Origin: Planctomycetota bacterium
GTDB taxonomy: Bacteria > Planctomycetota > PLA2
DNA: 64,000 nucleotides
NCBI GenBank assembly: GCA_021776735.1
Contig: JAJFFH010000040.1
Coordinates: 62,001-126,000 of the forward strand
Direction of reading: 5' to 3'
This document shows positions 14,658 through 24,100 of the stretch, piece after piece. A model generated the notes under the pieces. The model was given only the letters and a program-made list of their open reading frames with translations, was not told the origin of the DNA and made no database searches. The position numbers and the translations under genes are program-made. The first letter of the stretch is position 1. Every line of letters begins with the position of its first letter.

Positions 14658-17291
14658 TCAGCGCAGCATCACGCGGACCACCGGGGATACTCTGGGGTCC
14701 TTGGGCTGGGTGACCGTGAATTCCGCTTCGCCCTTTTTGGCGCGGTCGTCTTGGGCCTTGACCTTGTAGGTGTCTTCCATCGCCCAGAACTCGACGCTGT
14801 TTTCGCCCAGGTCGAGGGTGCCCGAGTAGATGACGCGTCCGGTCGAGGCGAAGACCTCGTACTTCACTTCGCGCAGGGCGGTGCCGTCCGCGCGCATGAA
14901 CTCCAGCCGCGTCTTGCCGCCTGGGCCGAGTTCAAGGGAGATGTTCGTGGTTTCTCCCTCGCGAACCTCGACGATTTTTTCCAGGCCGGGCGCGCCCCCG
15001 ATGACCAGGTAACGTCCGGGCGACAGCCCTTCGGAGATGTCGTAGGGCCCATCATCGTCCTTGTCGCGGCGCATCGTGTAGTAGATGCGGCGATCCAGCG
15101 TGGCTACGACCACCTTGCCTTTCTCGTAGATCTTGCCCTGGAACATGATGCGGCCCTTGACAAAGCCGGGCCCCAACAGCGCCACGTTGCCCAGGTCCTT
15201 CGTGACGCCCGCGCTCACGACGATGTCGCGCAGGTGCAGGGTGGGATGCCCGTCGAGATGGAACTCGCCGCTGTATTTGCCGGGCAGCATCGGACCGAGC
15301 TTGAAGACACCGTCGCCGCCGGCGATACCGCGCAGGGCCCAGCCCGGCTGCCCGTCCGGCCACGCGCGCACCTGCGCGCCGCTCGCCGCCGCGCCGTTCG
15401 GGGTCACCAACACGCCCGTGATGTGGCCCGGCTCGGGCGGCGCCTCCCGCCGCGCCAACACGATCGTCTTCGGACTCTCGTCGGGCAGATAGCGCACGCG
15501 CTTCGCGGGCGGCACCATCTGTGCGGGACCGTTCTCCGGATACCAGACCGTCACTTCGTGCAGCGCGTTCGGGCGCCTTTGCCAGGAAAAGCGGCCGAAC
15601 GCGTCGGTCTTGAGCGACAGCGGCCGGTCGCCCGAACCTCGGAGCGCACGCCGGCACCACACGCGCGCACCGACGACCGGCGAGTCATCGTCGTAGAGCA
15701 GCACCCCCGACACAACCCCTGCCGTCTCGAGCACCGCGTCCCACTTGATCTCCGTGCCGGGCCCGCCCTGAATCCAGGTCGAGGTCGTCCGTCCCGTGCC
15801 GTCGATCGCAAACACCTCGGTCTTGCGCGCGGGCACGTTCACCAGCCGAAAGTTGCCGGCGGCGTCGGTCGTCGTCGCCACTCCCGTCACGACCGTTCCG
15901 CTTCCTGCCGCTCGAATGCCCAACCGCACGCCCGCAACGCCGCGACCCGACGGGTCGAGAACCGACCCGTAGACCACGACGCCGCGTCGCAACACGATGG
16001 TCCGGGCCGTCCGTACTTCCGGTGCGACGCGAATCCAGGCCACATGCGGCGCAAAGCCTTCCGCCCGAACGATCAGCCGGTTCCACTGCGGCGGAAGCCC
16101 GCCGGCCTCGACCTGGCCCGCGCCATCCGTCACCAGCGCGAACGGCGGCGCGGCGCGCAGGCGCAGTCCTTCCGGCGACTTCAAAGTCACGGGAACGTTC
16201 CAGTAGTTGCCACCCACGCGAATCGTCGCGCCGGCAATCGGATTCTGGTCGTTATCGACGATCGCGAGTTTGAGCGCGCCGCCCCGGTTGCGCATCACGA
16301 TCGACAGTTCGTACGCGGGGCGGTCCAACGGCAGCACACGCGCGTCTGCAGGCGCAAAGCCCGCCGCGACGACGCTGAGCAGCGCGCCCGGAGCAAACGA
16401 GTTCTCGATGCGAAAGTGGCCACCGGCATCCGTGGTCGCCTGCTCGCGGCCATTGACCGTCGCGCGCGCACCCTCGACCGCCCGTCCTTCGGCATCCGTG
16501 ACCTGGCCGACGATCGTCACCGGGCGTGCGTTCGCGTCCGGCTCCGGATCCGAACCCGAATCCGAATCCCCGGCCCCCGCCCCCCCCTTTTTCTTTTGGT
16601 CCGTTTCATCCGTCCTGGCCACGGCACCCACGACCAGTTGCACCGACTTGCCCGCGCGCACGACCTTGCGCCCACCTCCGGGTTGACGCAGCACGGCTTC
16701 GCCCGTAACGACGCGCACCGTCACGCGATCGCCGCGCACTTCGACGTCGTACTCGCCGGGTGCAAGCTCGACGACGCCGGCCGGTGTTTCCAGGAGCGTG
16801 GCCCCGTCCGCGTGGACGCGCGTGCGGCCCTCGCCGACGCGGTACGCGCCGCCGCCGAGCGACTCCGCGCTGGCGCCCACGCGCCCATCGGGCACGAACC
16901 GCGCGGTCGCGCGCTCTGACACGCCGCGCGTGGGCCGCGCCTGTTCGGTCTGGCCCCACAAGACAAAGACGAGCACGGCCGCGGCCGCTCCCGCCACGAG
17001 GACGATCCAGCGGCGCCATGAAGGCCGCGGGGTGATTCCCATTCGTCGCAAGACTGCTTCCTCCAGACCGGCGCCCGGCAATCGCCACGCGCCCGCCCAT
17101 GTATCCGCCTGTTCCGCTGCCGCCTGCTCCTCCAGGAACGCTTCCCGAAACGACGCGTCCTCGTCCATGAGGCGTTCAAACTCGATTCGCTCCGCCGGCG
17201 TCAGTTCACCGTCCACGGCGCGCGCCAAGAGGCTCCCGCGCGCCTCATGCCGGTCATCTTCGTGTCGTTCATGCTCGGCGGCGTCGCTCAT
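14658..17291 (-). CDS. Anti-sigma-like membrane protein with carboxypeptidase-regulatory repeats
   Basis: An 877-residue single-pass membrane protein. Residues 1-90 are an acidic cytoplasmic helical segment (ARAVDGELTPAERIEFERLM) like anti-sigma domains; a transmembrane helix lies at about 94-113. Next comes a FecR-like region (about 125-225, VRVVTGEAVLRQPGG), then about six carboxypeptidase regulatory-like beta-sandwich repeats (for instance GQVTDAEGRAVEGARATV, GSVLDPSGRGVAGVRLGI, GVLVTPNGAAASGAQVRAW). The ATG overlaps the stop of the ECF sigma gene (ATGA), so it most likely holds that sigma factor at the membrane and senses an external signal through the repeats. No zinc-binding His/Cys motif is seen in the N-terminal segment. 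Confidence 0.75.
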   Translation of the reverse strand: MSDAAEHERHEDDRHEARGSLLARAVDGELTPAERIEFERLMDEDASFREAFLEEQAAAEQADTWAGAWRLPGAGLEEAVLRRMGITPRPSWRRWIVLVAGAAAAVLVFVLWGQTEQARPTRGVSERATARFVPDGRVGASAESLGGGAYRVGEGRTRVHADGATLLETPAGVVELAPGEYDVEVRGDRVTVRVVTGEAVLRQPGGGRKVVRAGKSVQLVVGAVARTDETDQKKKGGAGAGDSDSGSDPEPDANARPVTIVGQVTDAEGRAVEGARATVNGREQATTDAGGHFRIENSFAPGALLSVVAAGFAPADARVLPLDRPAYELSIVMRNRGGALKLAIVDNDQNPIAGATIRVGGNYWNVPVTLKSPEGLRLRAAPPFALVTDGAGQVEAGGLPPQWNRLIVRAEGFAPHVAWIRVAPEVRTARTIVLRRGVVVYGSVLDPSGRGVAGVRLGIRAAGSGTVVTGVATTTDAAGNFRLVNVPARKTEVFAIDGTGRTTSTWIQGGPGTEIKWDAVLETAGVVSGVLLYDDDSPVVGARVWCRRALRGSGDRPLSLKTDAFGRFSWQRRPNALHEVTVWYPENGPAQMVPPAKRVRYLPDESPKTIVLARREAPPEPGHITGVLVTPNGAAASGAQVRAWPDGQPGWALRGIAGGDGVFKLGPMLPGKYSGEFHLDGHPTLHLRDIVVSAGVTKDLGNVALLGPGFVKGRIMFQGKIYEKGKVVVATLDRRIYYTMRRDKDDDGPYDISEGLSPGRYLVIGGAPGLEKIVEVREGETTNISLELGPGGKTRLEFMRADGTALREVKYEVFASTGRVIYSGTLDLGENSVEFWAMEDTYKVKAQDDRAKKGEAEFTVTQPKDPRVSPVVRVMLR

Positions 17292-17830
17292 GTTTCTCCC
17301 TCTACCAGGTCGCCGAGGCTCCCGCGCAGGCTGCGGCGCGCGCGATGCAGCTTCCACGCGACCGTGCCCTCCGGGACATCGAGCAGTTCCGCGATGCGCG
17401 CGTACGACGCGCCCTCGAGATGACGCAGCAAAAATACCTGCCTGAGTTGTTCGGGCAGCCGGCCAAGTTCTTCCAGAACCCGACGCCCGCGCTCCCGCCG
17501 CTGCGCGGTCTCGGCCGGGCCCGGTCCGGGATCGATCGTCTCGCCCGCCGGCCCGCCGTCTCGGCGTCGCCGTTTCCGGTCGATGGAGAGACGGATCGCA
17601 ATGCGCGCGACGTACGCTCCGAAACGCGAGGCGTCACGAAGCTTCGGCAGCGTGGTCAGCGCCTTGATCAGCGCATCCTGGGCGACGTCGCGCGCGCTCT
17701 CCGGATCACGCAGACGCGCCAGCGCGACGGCGTACGCGGTACCCTCGTGCCGGCGCACCAGGAGACCTGCCGCAGCGCGGTCGCCCAGCCGGGCGCGTTC
17801 GACGAGTTCCGCTTCGTGGGCCAAAGACAC
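17288..17830 (-). CDS. ECF sigma-70 family sigma factor
   Basis: A 180-residue ECF sigma factor. Region 2 is at about 25-90 (DPESARDVAQDALIKALTTLPKLRD, RFGAYVARIAIRLSIDRKRRRR) and region 4 at about 115-165 (LPEQLRQVFLLRHLEGASYARIAELLDVPEGTVAWKLHRARRSL, with the helix-turn-helix for the -35 element). The GTG start has GCAGGAA just upstream. The stop overlaps the start of the large anti-sigma-like gene, a classical sigma/anti-sigma pair. Confidence 0.92.
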   Translation of the reverse strand: MSLAHEAELVERARLGDRAAAGLLVRRHEGTAYAVALARLRDPESARDVAQDALIKALTTLPKLRDASRFGAYVARIAIRLSIDRKRRRRDGGPAGETIDPGPGPAETAQRRERGRRVLEELGRLPEQLRQVFLLRHLEGASYARIAELLDVPEGTVAWKLHRARRSLRGSLGDLVEGET

Positions 17831-17853
17831 GTTCCTGCCATCCTGACGCGGAA

Positions 17854-17868
17854 GGCATCGCCGTCCTT
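17854..17868 (-). repeat. Dispersed repeat copy 10
   Basis: Reverse-strand AAGGACGGCGATGCC (one core change) in the gap between the ECF sigma gene and the next minus-strand gene. Confidence 0.75.
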
Positions 17869-17917
17869 GGCCTTTCTCGGAAAAAAGTCCGTCTCGGGAT
17901 CTCTGCCCGGCTACGCG

Positions 17918-18166
17918 CTACTCGCCGCCCGGGGGCCCGTCCATGTGCGAGGCCAGCATGACGGAATCGCGCGCAACATGCAGCAGCGCGTGCTCGAACT
18001 GGCGCCCGCTTGGCTGGGTTTCGACCGCCTGCTCGATGCGCACGAAGTGAGTCTTGAACGTCGTAAAAAAGTCGTTGGGAGACTCGGCGCCGACGATGAA
18101 GCCGGTGATCTCCGTGTTTCCCGAAACGACGAGACGAAGCCAGATGCCGTTGTCCACGCGGGCCAT
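17918..18166 (-). CDS. Small hypothetical protein
   Basis: An 82-residue protein with no signal peptide or membrane helix and no family I recognise; it begins MARVDNGIWLRLVVSG and ends in Pro/Gly. It reads as a compact alpha/beta domain with regular codon use, and follows the formylglycine-enzyme-like gene after only one base, which supports it as the last gene of that operon. Function unknown. Confidence 0.55.
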   Translation of the reverse strand: MARVDNGIWLRLVVSGNTEITGFIVGAESPNDFFTTFKTHFVRIEQAVETQPSGRQFEHALLHVARDSVMLASHMDGPPGGE

Positions 18167-18167
18167 T

Positions 18168-19049
18168 CTATCCGCGATGGTACGCCGCCGGAAGGGCGGG
18201 CAGCGAGGCCGCGAGGCGGAAGCCCACGTCGGGCAGGGTTTGCGCGGCCTCGATGCGGTAGGTGACAAACGCGCGCGTGCGCGGCCGGCGCAGGCCGTGC
18301 TTGAACGAGCCGCCGACGACAAGGTACTTCCTCGGTTTTGCGGGCCTGGCTCGGCGCGGTCGCTTCGCGCTGCCCCGGGGTGAAACCGGTGTTTCGGTCC
18401 ACTCCGCCACGTTTCCCAGCAGATCGAGGATTCCATGCGGCGACCGCCCGGCGGCCCGCGAACCCGCCCGTTCGGCGGCCCCGAGCCCCGCCTCACGCGT
18501 GTTGGCACACTGCGCACGCGCCGTATCGCCCCACGGATACCGCAGCCGTCCCCGTGCCGTCGCTGCAAGCTCCAACTCCTCCCGCGTAGGCAGACGCGCC
18601 TTGCGCCACCGCGCGTACGCCCGCGCATCCCGCAAGCTGACCCCCGCGACAGGAACATCGCCGTCCGTACCCACACGCAGCGTTTCCTTCAACGCCTTGC
18701 GCCACTCGTTGTACTTCGCCGCGGTCGTCTCCTGGCGCGCGAGATAGAAGCCGCCCTTCAAGACGACCCCCTTCGCGCCAATCTCGACTGTGCCGGGAAT
18801 CAGCGTCATGCCGGTGGGCGCGCTGCGACGGAGGTGATCGAGCACGGCGGCGTGCAGCGCGCGGCGGGCTCGCAGGCGCGTGTCCGGATCGACGGCGAAA
18901 GCGCGGTCGAGAAGCTCCTTGGGATTCGCGCGAGCGGGCGGCGGCGCGGCCTCGCCCTCTTCGGCGCGGGCGGCGGGGAGCGCAAGGGCAATCGCGAGTG
19001 CGACGGGCAAAAGCCGACGGACGGCGATGTTGTTTGGGCGGCGGGTCAC
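18168..19049 (-). CDS. Formylglycine-generating-enzyme-like protein without catalytic Cys
   Basis: A 293-residue exported protein with the FGE-sulfatase/SUMF1 fold. After a signal peptide (about 1-29), the domain shows GMTLIPGTVEIG, FYLARQETTAAKYNEW, PVAGVSLRDARAYARW, RLPTREELELAA, YPWGD, GILDLLGNVAEWTET, VVGGSF and DVGFRLA. True formylglycine-generating enzymes need two cysteines after the RGGSW block; none is present here, so it is probably a non-catalytic or divergent member, as many bacterial copies are. The GTG start overlaps the ECF sigma stop (GTGA). It carries two dispersed-repeat copies: NIAVR at residues 7-11 and TDGDV at 128-132. Confidence 0.85.
   Translation of the reverse strand: MTRRPNNIAVRRLLPVALAIALALPAARAEEGEAAPPPARANPKELLDRAFAVDPDTRLRARRALHAAVLDHLRRSAPTGMTLIPGTVEIGAKGVVLKGGFYLARQETTAAKYNEWRKALKETLRVGTDGDVPVAGVSLRDARAYARWRKARLPTREELELAATARGRLRYPWGDTARAQCANTREAGLGAAERAGSRAAGRSPHGILDLLGNVAEWTETPVSPRGSAKRPRRARPAKPRKYLVVGGSFKHGLRRPRTRAFVTYRIEAAQTLPDVGFRLAASLPALPAAYHRG
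18654..18668 (-). repeat. Dispersed repeat copy 11
   Basis: Exact reverse-strand ACGGACGGCGATGTT. It reads TDGDV at residues 128-132 of the FGE-like protein. Confidence 0.9.
19017..19031 (+). repeat. Dispersed repeat copy 12
   Basis: Exact ACGGACGGCGATGTT with the AGCCG extension. On the coding strand it reads NIAVR at residues 7-11 of the FGE-like signal peptide. It is the last copy before an 11.4-kb gap. Confidence 0.9.
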
Positions 19050-19699
19050 GCGGTGCGGGCGCCTGATGTGTCGGGTCCGTAGCGGGGTGCCAGCGCGCGA
19101 CGCAGGGCGGCATGCGCCCGGTTGAGGCGGGATTTCACGGTGCCCACCGAGCAGCCGAGGACGTCGGCGATCTCCGAGTACGCCAGGCCTTCCAGATAAC
19201 GGAGCACGATCACGACGCGGAGCCGGTCGGACAACTGCGTCAGGGCGTGCTGCACGTGCCCTCGCAAGAAATGCTGGCTGGCTCCGCGTTCGGGGAGCGT
19301 CAGATCGTCCCGCGGCGGCGGCGACTCGAGAACGGCGCTATTGCCCGTGGGCGCCGGGGCGCGGCGTCTCCGGCGCAGATGGTCCAGCGACACGTTGACG
19401 GCGATGCGGTAGACCCACGACGCGAACACCGACTTTGCTTCAAAGCGGTGGACTTTGCGGAACAGCAGCACGAACACGTCCTGCAACACGTCCGCGGCGT
19501 CCTCGGACCTGCCGAGAATCCGCAGCGCGACGTTGTAGACGCGCTCCCGGTACCGCTCATACAAGATGCCCATCGCGACGCGACGCGTCGACTGGCGCTT
19601 GGCCAGGCGGACCACGTCCAGGTCCGGGTCGTTCGGACGCTCCGGGCGCCGGGGGTGTTCCGGGTGACGATGTACCGGCGCGATCTCAGACATCGTCAT
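19046..19699 (-). CDS. ECF sigma-70 family sigma factor
   Basis: A 217-residue ECF sigma factor from ATG 19699 (ATG 19693 is equally possible). A Pro/Arg-rich leader is followed by region 2 (ILYERYRERVYNVALRILGRSEDAADVLQDVFVLLFRK, ASWVYRIAVNVSLDHLRRRRR) and region 4 (LTQLSDRLRVVIVLRYLEGLAYSEIADVLGCSVGTVKSRLNRAH). The frame stays open upstream to 19990, but that part is low-complexity Pro/Arg and unlikely to be translated. The stop overlaps the GTG of the FGE-like gene; no separate anti-sigma gene follows, so the FGE-like secreted protein may be part of the response. Confidence 0.88.
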   Translation of the reverse strand: MTMSEIAPVHRHPEHPRRPERPNDPDLDVVRLAKRQSTRRVAMGILYERYRERVYNVALRILGRSEDAADVLQDVFVLLFRKVHRFEAKSVFASWVYRIAVNVSLDHLRRRRRAPAPTGNSAVLESPPPRDDLTLPERGASQHFLRGHVQHALTQLSDRLRVVIVLRYLEGLAYSEIADVLGCSVGTVKSRLNRAHAALRRALAPRYGPDTSGARTA

Positions 19700-20668
19700 G
19701 CTCGTGCGCCCGGGATTCGGGCTCGGACTCTCGACCGCGGGTCGATCGCGGGTGCGGGACGACATCTCGGGTCGTTCGGGCGGGGGTGCGCCGGGCTCGA
19801 AGGCGAGCGGGCGGGGCACACGTCGGCGCGTTCCAGGGCGCACACTCCTCGATCGAGCACGCGAGAACACGCCGGCAAATCGGCTCCTGAAGCCGGGGCG
19901 CCACGCGCGCAGGACGATGGGCACCACCCCGGAGACTCGAGGAGCCCCCGGCACTCGGGGGGCATGCGGACCGAACCGATGCGTCATCACCCCTAAGGAC
20001 GCCGGCGGCCGCCAAGCCGTGCAAGAAAGCGGGCTTCGGATGCGTGACCGTCACCGGGCTGACCTGGATCCCGCGACGGGGCGCGAGTGCGCGGGATTTG
20101 CGGGGCCGGGCCAGATGCTCCACCAACTCATGCTACGCACGGAGACGGTGCATCGCGGGAACGAAACGGGAATCAAAGCCCTGCGCGCCATGGCCACGAG
20201 GCTTCACCGTCAAAAACCGCGAGACAAGCCCTCGAACCGGAGAGATCCCCAGACCCCGAAGCACGCACTCGGATTCGCGCTTAAGCCTGAGTCGTACGAA
20301 GAATCACGGTCGAGAAGCCGAGATTTCCCGGAGTCCTTCCCGCGGCTAGCGCTTGAGCCGACCCTTTGGTCTCTTCTTTGGTCGCATATTTGTGGCAGTC
20401 CCAACCATTTAGTCCCATTACTCCCACGGCGATCGCTGCGACGCCGGGACATCTACCTGTATATACAGCGAGTGCACCTCTAAGACAGATGTAACCCATC
20501 ATCTTATAACGGTTTAAGGCACTCTTGGGAGATGCCGCAAAAAGACCGAGATACCGGACATCGAAGATTGCAGCGTTCCGATTCATCCACATGATGGAGG
20601 ACATGAAGACCAGCGGTGAGACCAAAACCCAAAAGGGCTCAGGTTCCGCCGCCTACCTGGAGAACGCC
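19700..20668. other. Long non-coding stretch between ECF sigma and GIEVL genes
   Basis: The first 300 bases are very G+C-rich with no convincing gene. From about 20,280 to 20,640 the sequence becomes more A+T-rich. It holds a perfect 12-base palindrome CTGTATATACAG (20457-20468). An open minus-strand frame (20281-20625, 114 codons) has no recognisable family. Regulatory DNA or an unrecognised small RNA is possible. No dispersed-repeat copy is present. Confidence 0.5.
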
Positions 20669-21028
20669 ATGAAGAAGATTCGCAACTCTCTCATCGCTCT
20701 GATCGCCCTCGTCGCCACGACCGCGCCCGTCTCGGCCGGCATCGAGGTACTTGGGATCGAGGTCCTGGGAATCGAGGTCCTCGGAATTGAGGTTCTCGGC
20801 ATCGAGGTCCTTCAGACCCGCACGCTCGGAGCCCCGGCCGGCTCGCAGACGGAAGCAGTGATGACCGTCAACGGCATCCAGTACACCGTCGCCGCCGCCA
20901 CGATCGACCCGAGCACGGGCCTGGCCACCCTGACGATCCCCGCTGGCGCCCATGTAGACACCCTGATCACCCGCGGCCCCCAGGGCGAGGTTCTGGACGC
21001 GAAGCTCATCGACTTCGATCTCGACTAA
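20669..21028 (+). CDS. Small secreted protein with five GIEVL repeats
   Basis: A 119-residue exported protein. Residues 1-23 are a clear signal peptide (KKIRN, hydrophobic core, cleavage after VSA). Cleavage would expose a mature N-terminus of GIEVL repeated five times (residues 24-48), followed by a short beta-rich domain (MTVNGIQYTVAAATID, TGLATLTIPAG) and an acidic end (DFDLD). A GGAGA Shine-Dalgarno precedes ATG 20669. No family recognised; the repeat could stack as beta-strands, but that is inference. It faces the giant kinase gene across a shared hairpin. Confidence 0.75.
   Translation: MKKIRNSLIALIALVATTAPVSAGIEVLGIEVLGIEVLGIEVLGIEVLQTRTLGAPAGSQTEAVMTVNGIQYTVAAATIDPSTGLATLTIPAGAHVDTLITRGPQGEVLDAKLIDFDLD
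20738..20812 (+). repeat. 15-bp tandem repeat x5, GIEVL coding
   Basis: Five in-frame 15-base units encode GIEVL each. Third-position differences (ggc/ggg/gga, atc/att, gtc/gta/gtt) show that the amino-acid sequence, not just the DNA, has been kept. Confidence 0.95.
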
Positions 21029-21089
21029 GTCGATAAACGACCGGAGACCGGTTGACCCCGTTCTCAAGGGCAGCGGGAAGCCCGGCAAA

Positions 21090-21118
21090 GCCTCCTAGAA
21101 CGTTCAGTTCTAGGAGGC
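21090..21118. terminator. Perfect 12-bp hairpin between convergent genes
   Basis: GCCTCCTAGAAC, five-base loop GTTCA, GTTCTAGGAGGC. It sits between the convergent GIEVL and giant-kinase genes, and the TAG stop of the latter lies in one arm. On the minus strand the stem is followed by TTTG. A bidirectional terminator is the likely role. Confidence 0.7.
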
Positions 21119-24100
21119 CGGTTCATTCGGAAGCTCAATCTCGAACGTTGTCCCCCTGCCCTCTGCCGAATTCACAGAGATTCGCCCGCCGCAGCTGGCC
21201 ACAATGCGCTGGACAATCGCAAGCCCTAGGCCCGTGCCGCTAGCCCCCTTCGTCGAAAAGAACGCCTCAAACAACCGGGCCTGTGTCTCGGGAGACATCC
21301 CGCAACCGTCATCTTCAACCGTCACCCGTCCTCGACCCCTGGCGACCAGCACGATCGATACCGAGATTCGCCCCCCTGCTGCCACAGCGTCGAGGGCGTT
21401 CGCGATGAGGTTGAGGAACATTTCTCGCAGTTCGCCGGGGACGGCCCTAACGATCACGTCGGCTGAGCCCTGAACCGCGCAAGTTACGCGATCGCTCCTC
21501 AATCTCGGCGCGAGCAGCTCCTTGGCCTCCCGGGCGACGGCCAAGAGACCAACCGGCGTGGGCATTTCGTCGTGCCGGTCCCGCGCACACTGGTGGAGTC
21601 GCTCCAATAACTCACTGCCGATTTGGGCGGCGTTCTCGATCGCGTCCATCGACCGGCGAGACCTAGCGTCACTTGTCATCTTCGAAACCATCTGTGCGCG
21701 CGCCATCACCGCCGTGAACATGTTCTTGATGTCATGCGCAAGGCCGCTGGCAACTTCGCTCATGGTCCGAGTTCGTTCCGAACGCAGCAAGCGGTCTTCG
21801 GCTCTCTGCAGGCGGGCTTGCACCGACGACAGCGTTGCCGTCATCCTCTGACGCTGCAGTTCCGCGGCAAGCAACGTCGCGACCGCTCGGACCCGCTGAA
21901 CAACGTCGCCCGAGAACCGCCCGACTCCGCGCGAATCTTGCAGATACATCGCACCCAGCATCTCGCCCTCGAAAATCACCGGAAGACATACAAGGCTCCT
22001 TATATCGATCCCGGCAATGCTCCGATGGCTCCAGAGTTCATCAACCGACAACACGTCGTCATAGGTGGCCTCCGTGTTGGTATCAATCGTTTTCGTAATC
22101 ACTGCCCAGCTGACATTTGCGGAGTTCGCCGCAGCCTCGGGCCAAGTCACTCGCTCCGTGAGGTGCCCATCGTCGATGCCCACGAGCGTCCCAGACTCGG
22201 CGCCGGCGAGACCGACGGCCAACGCCATGAGGCCCACGAGGGCGTCCTTCGTCCCGAGCGCTGACCACGAGCCCTCGAGGGTCGTGTTGTTGCCCTCACG
22301 GTCGGGCTTCAGGAGTAGCGCCCCAGCCAACGCTGCGAGCACCTCGCTATCCTCAATAGTGCCGTGACTCGCTATGCCAATCCGGTATCCGAGTTCGATC
22401 AACAGCTTGCGCGCATCCTGAACGCTCTGAGCGTTAGCGCCTCTGATCCTTCGGACCATCAGCAAGAAAAGGCGTCCTGCCTCTTCGAGACGCGCCGTCG
22501 CGGCGACGAGGTCGCCAACGTCCCGATGTGACTCCGCAAGACGCGCGAGAATGCACACGCGCGCGGGATAGTGCCCCTCGCCATCCCGCACGACGTCAAG
22601 AAGTAGCTCTTCAAAGCAGGGCTCGATCGGACCCGCTGCGCTTGTGTGCTGCAGCCACTCATGAAGTACCGCGGTCTCTCCCCAAGCGCGTAGGAGGTTG
22701 GCCAGGCGCACGACGCTAGCCACGGACACGTTCCGATCGGTTCGCTGAATTCGTCGGCGCGACCGCGATAGTCTGGACTTACCTTGAGGCGCCGCGCATG
22801 TGCAAGGATCGGCTCGTCGCGACAGCTCCAGATCCAGCTCCGCAGCTTGGGAACGCCCTTTGGCGCCGGAGGCAGCCAAGCGCGCTGAATAGGCCGATAC
22901 AGCCGCCAAGCGCCAATCGTCGAGAGCCACGAGCGCAGCGCTACGCGCCGCGCTGCGCATTACGTTGTGATCTTCCAAGGCTTCAGCATCGCGGTATGCA
23001 CGGTGGAATTTCTTCCTGGCCACTCGTAGCCGGCCGGACCGCCAATAAACAAGGCCCATATTCACCATCGTGCGTAGACGGGCGGTTGCGACGCCGTTGC
23101 GTGCCGCTACGGCGTGGGCGCGATTCAGCAACAATACGGCCCGTTCCGAATGCCCTCCCTCCGAAAGCGCGATTGCGAGGTTGTTCAAGGCAACGACCAA
23201 CACGCGCTCGTCCTCGTCACACTCACGAACCGCGACGCAGCCTGCAAAGGCACTCGCCGCAGCCTCCCTCCTGCCCGCCTGAAACAGTGAGGCACCTTGA
23301 TTGTTCAAAGCAGCTCCGAGTCTCGGGCGCTCGCCCGCCAACCGGGCCTGCTTGCCTTCAACGTCGGCCCACGTCGCAGCGCGCCCATAGCGGCATCGCT
23401 CATACTCGATTCGATGTCGAGCCCGAGAGTAGCTCATAACTCTTCGAGGGCCCGCGCGCGCACGACCTCGCATTTCCCGGGCCAGCCTCCCGGCGAGCGC
23501 CATCCGCCCCGTCTCCGCCGCCAGCACGGCGAAGTCTTCGAGTACCCGTAGCCAGCAGGGCCCGTGTCGAAAGGCGGCGACGTCGGCGGCCAACAGACGA
23601 AACGCGTCTTCCTTGCGGCGTGCGCGAGAGAGAGCTCTGGCGACCAGCCATCTCTCAATACGGTCAGAGGTTCCCGTCAACTCCTCTGCCCGGCGCTGTA
23701 GATCTCGCTCTTGCCATCTGCCCTCTTCCGCATCACACGTCCGCACCAGCAAGGACCACCACGACGTCCGATCCTCCCCGCTGACACCTCTCGCGAACGC
23801 TCGTACCGCGCAATACTCACCCGCCCGGAGGAGGAGGATCGCGCTTCGGAGGGCGCGCCAACGAAACGCGTCGGGCACGCGGCCAACTCGCCCGAGGAAT
23901 CGAACCCCAGCGGCCAGGGAACCCAGCGTTGCCCCGCGGAGTCCCGATCCAAGCAAGTCGAGGACGCCCGCAATCTGGCTATCCGTCAGCCGACACTCGG
24001 ACACTAGTGCTTCGGCGAGTGCGAAATGCGTGGATATGTACTCCTCCCCGTTCGCTTCTGCCCGCCCTAGATACGACTCTGTTCCGGAAGGTGTCCCCCG

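Noticed and set aside
14576..14713. Possible 45-codon gene after a GGGGAGGG
   Set aside because: It runs through both repeat copies of the hairpin and into the end of the opposite gene; the product is Arg-rich and unlike a protein.
14604..16919. Open plus-strand frame of 771 codons
   Set aside because: Antisense of the anti-sigma-like gene, low-complexity Arg/Ala/His.
19396..19410. TTGACGGCGATGCGG as a repeat copy
   Set aside because: It encodes part of the conserved YRIAVN block of ECF sigma region 2 and lacks the left end of the repeat.
20457..20468. Palindrome CTGTATATACAG as a LexA-type box
   Set aside because: The CTGT-ACAG arms are only four bases apart, closer than known SOS boxes, and no gene start follows at a sensible distance.
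20281..20625. 114-codon minus-strand frame in the A+T-richer gap
   Set aside because: No family resemblance, no Shine-Dalgarno; may be a shadow of an unrecognised RNA or plain intergenic DNA.
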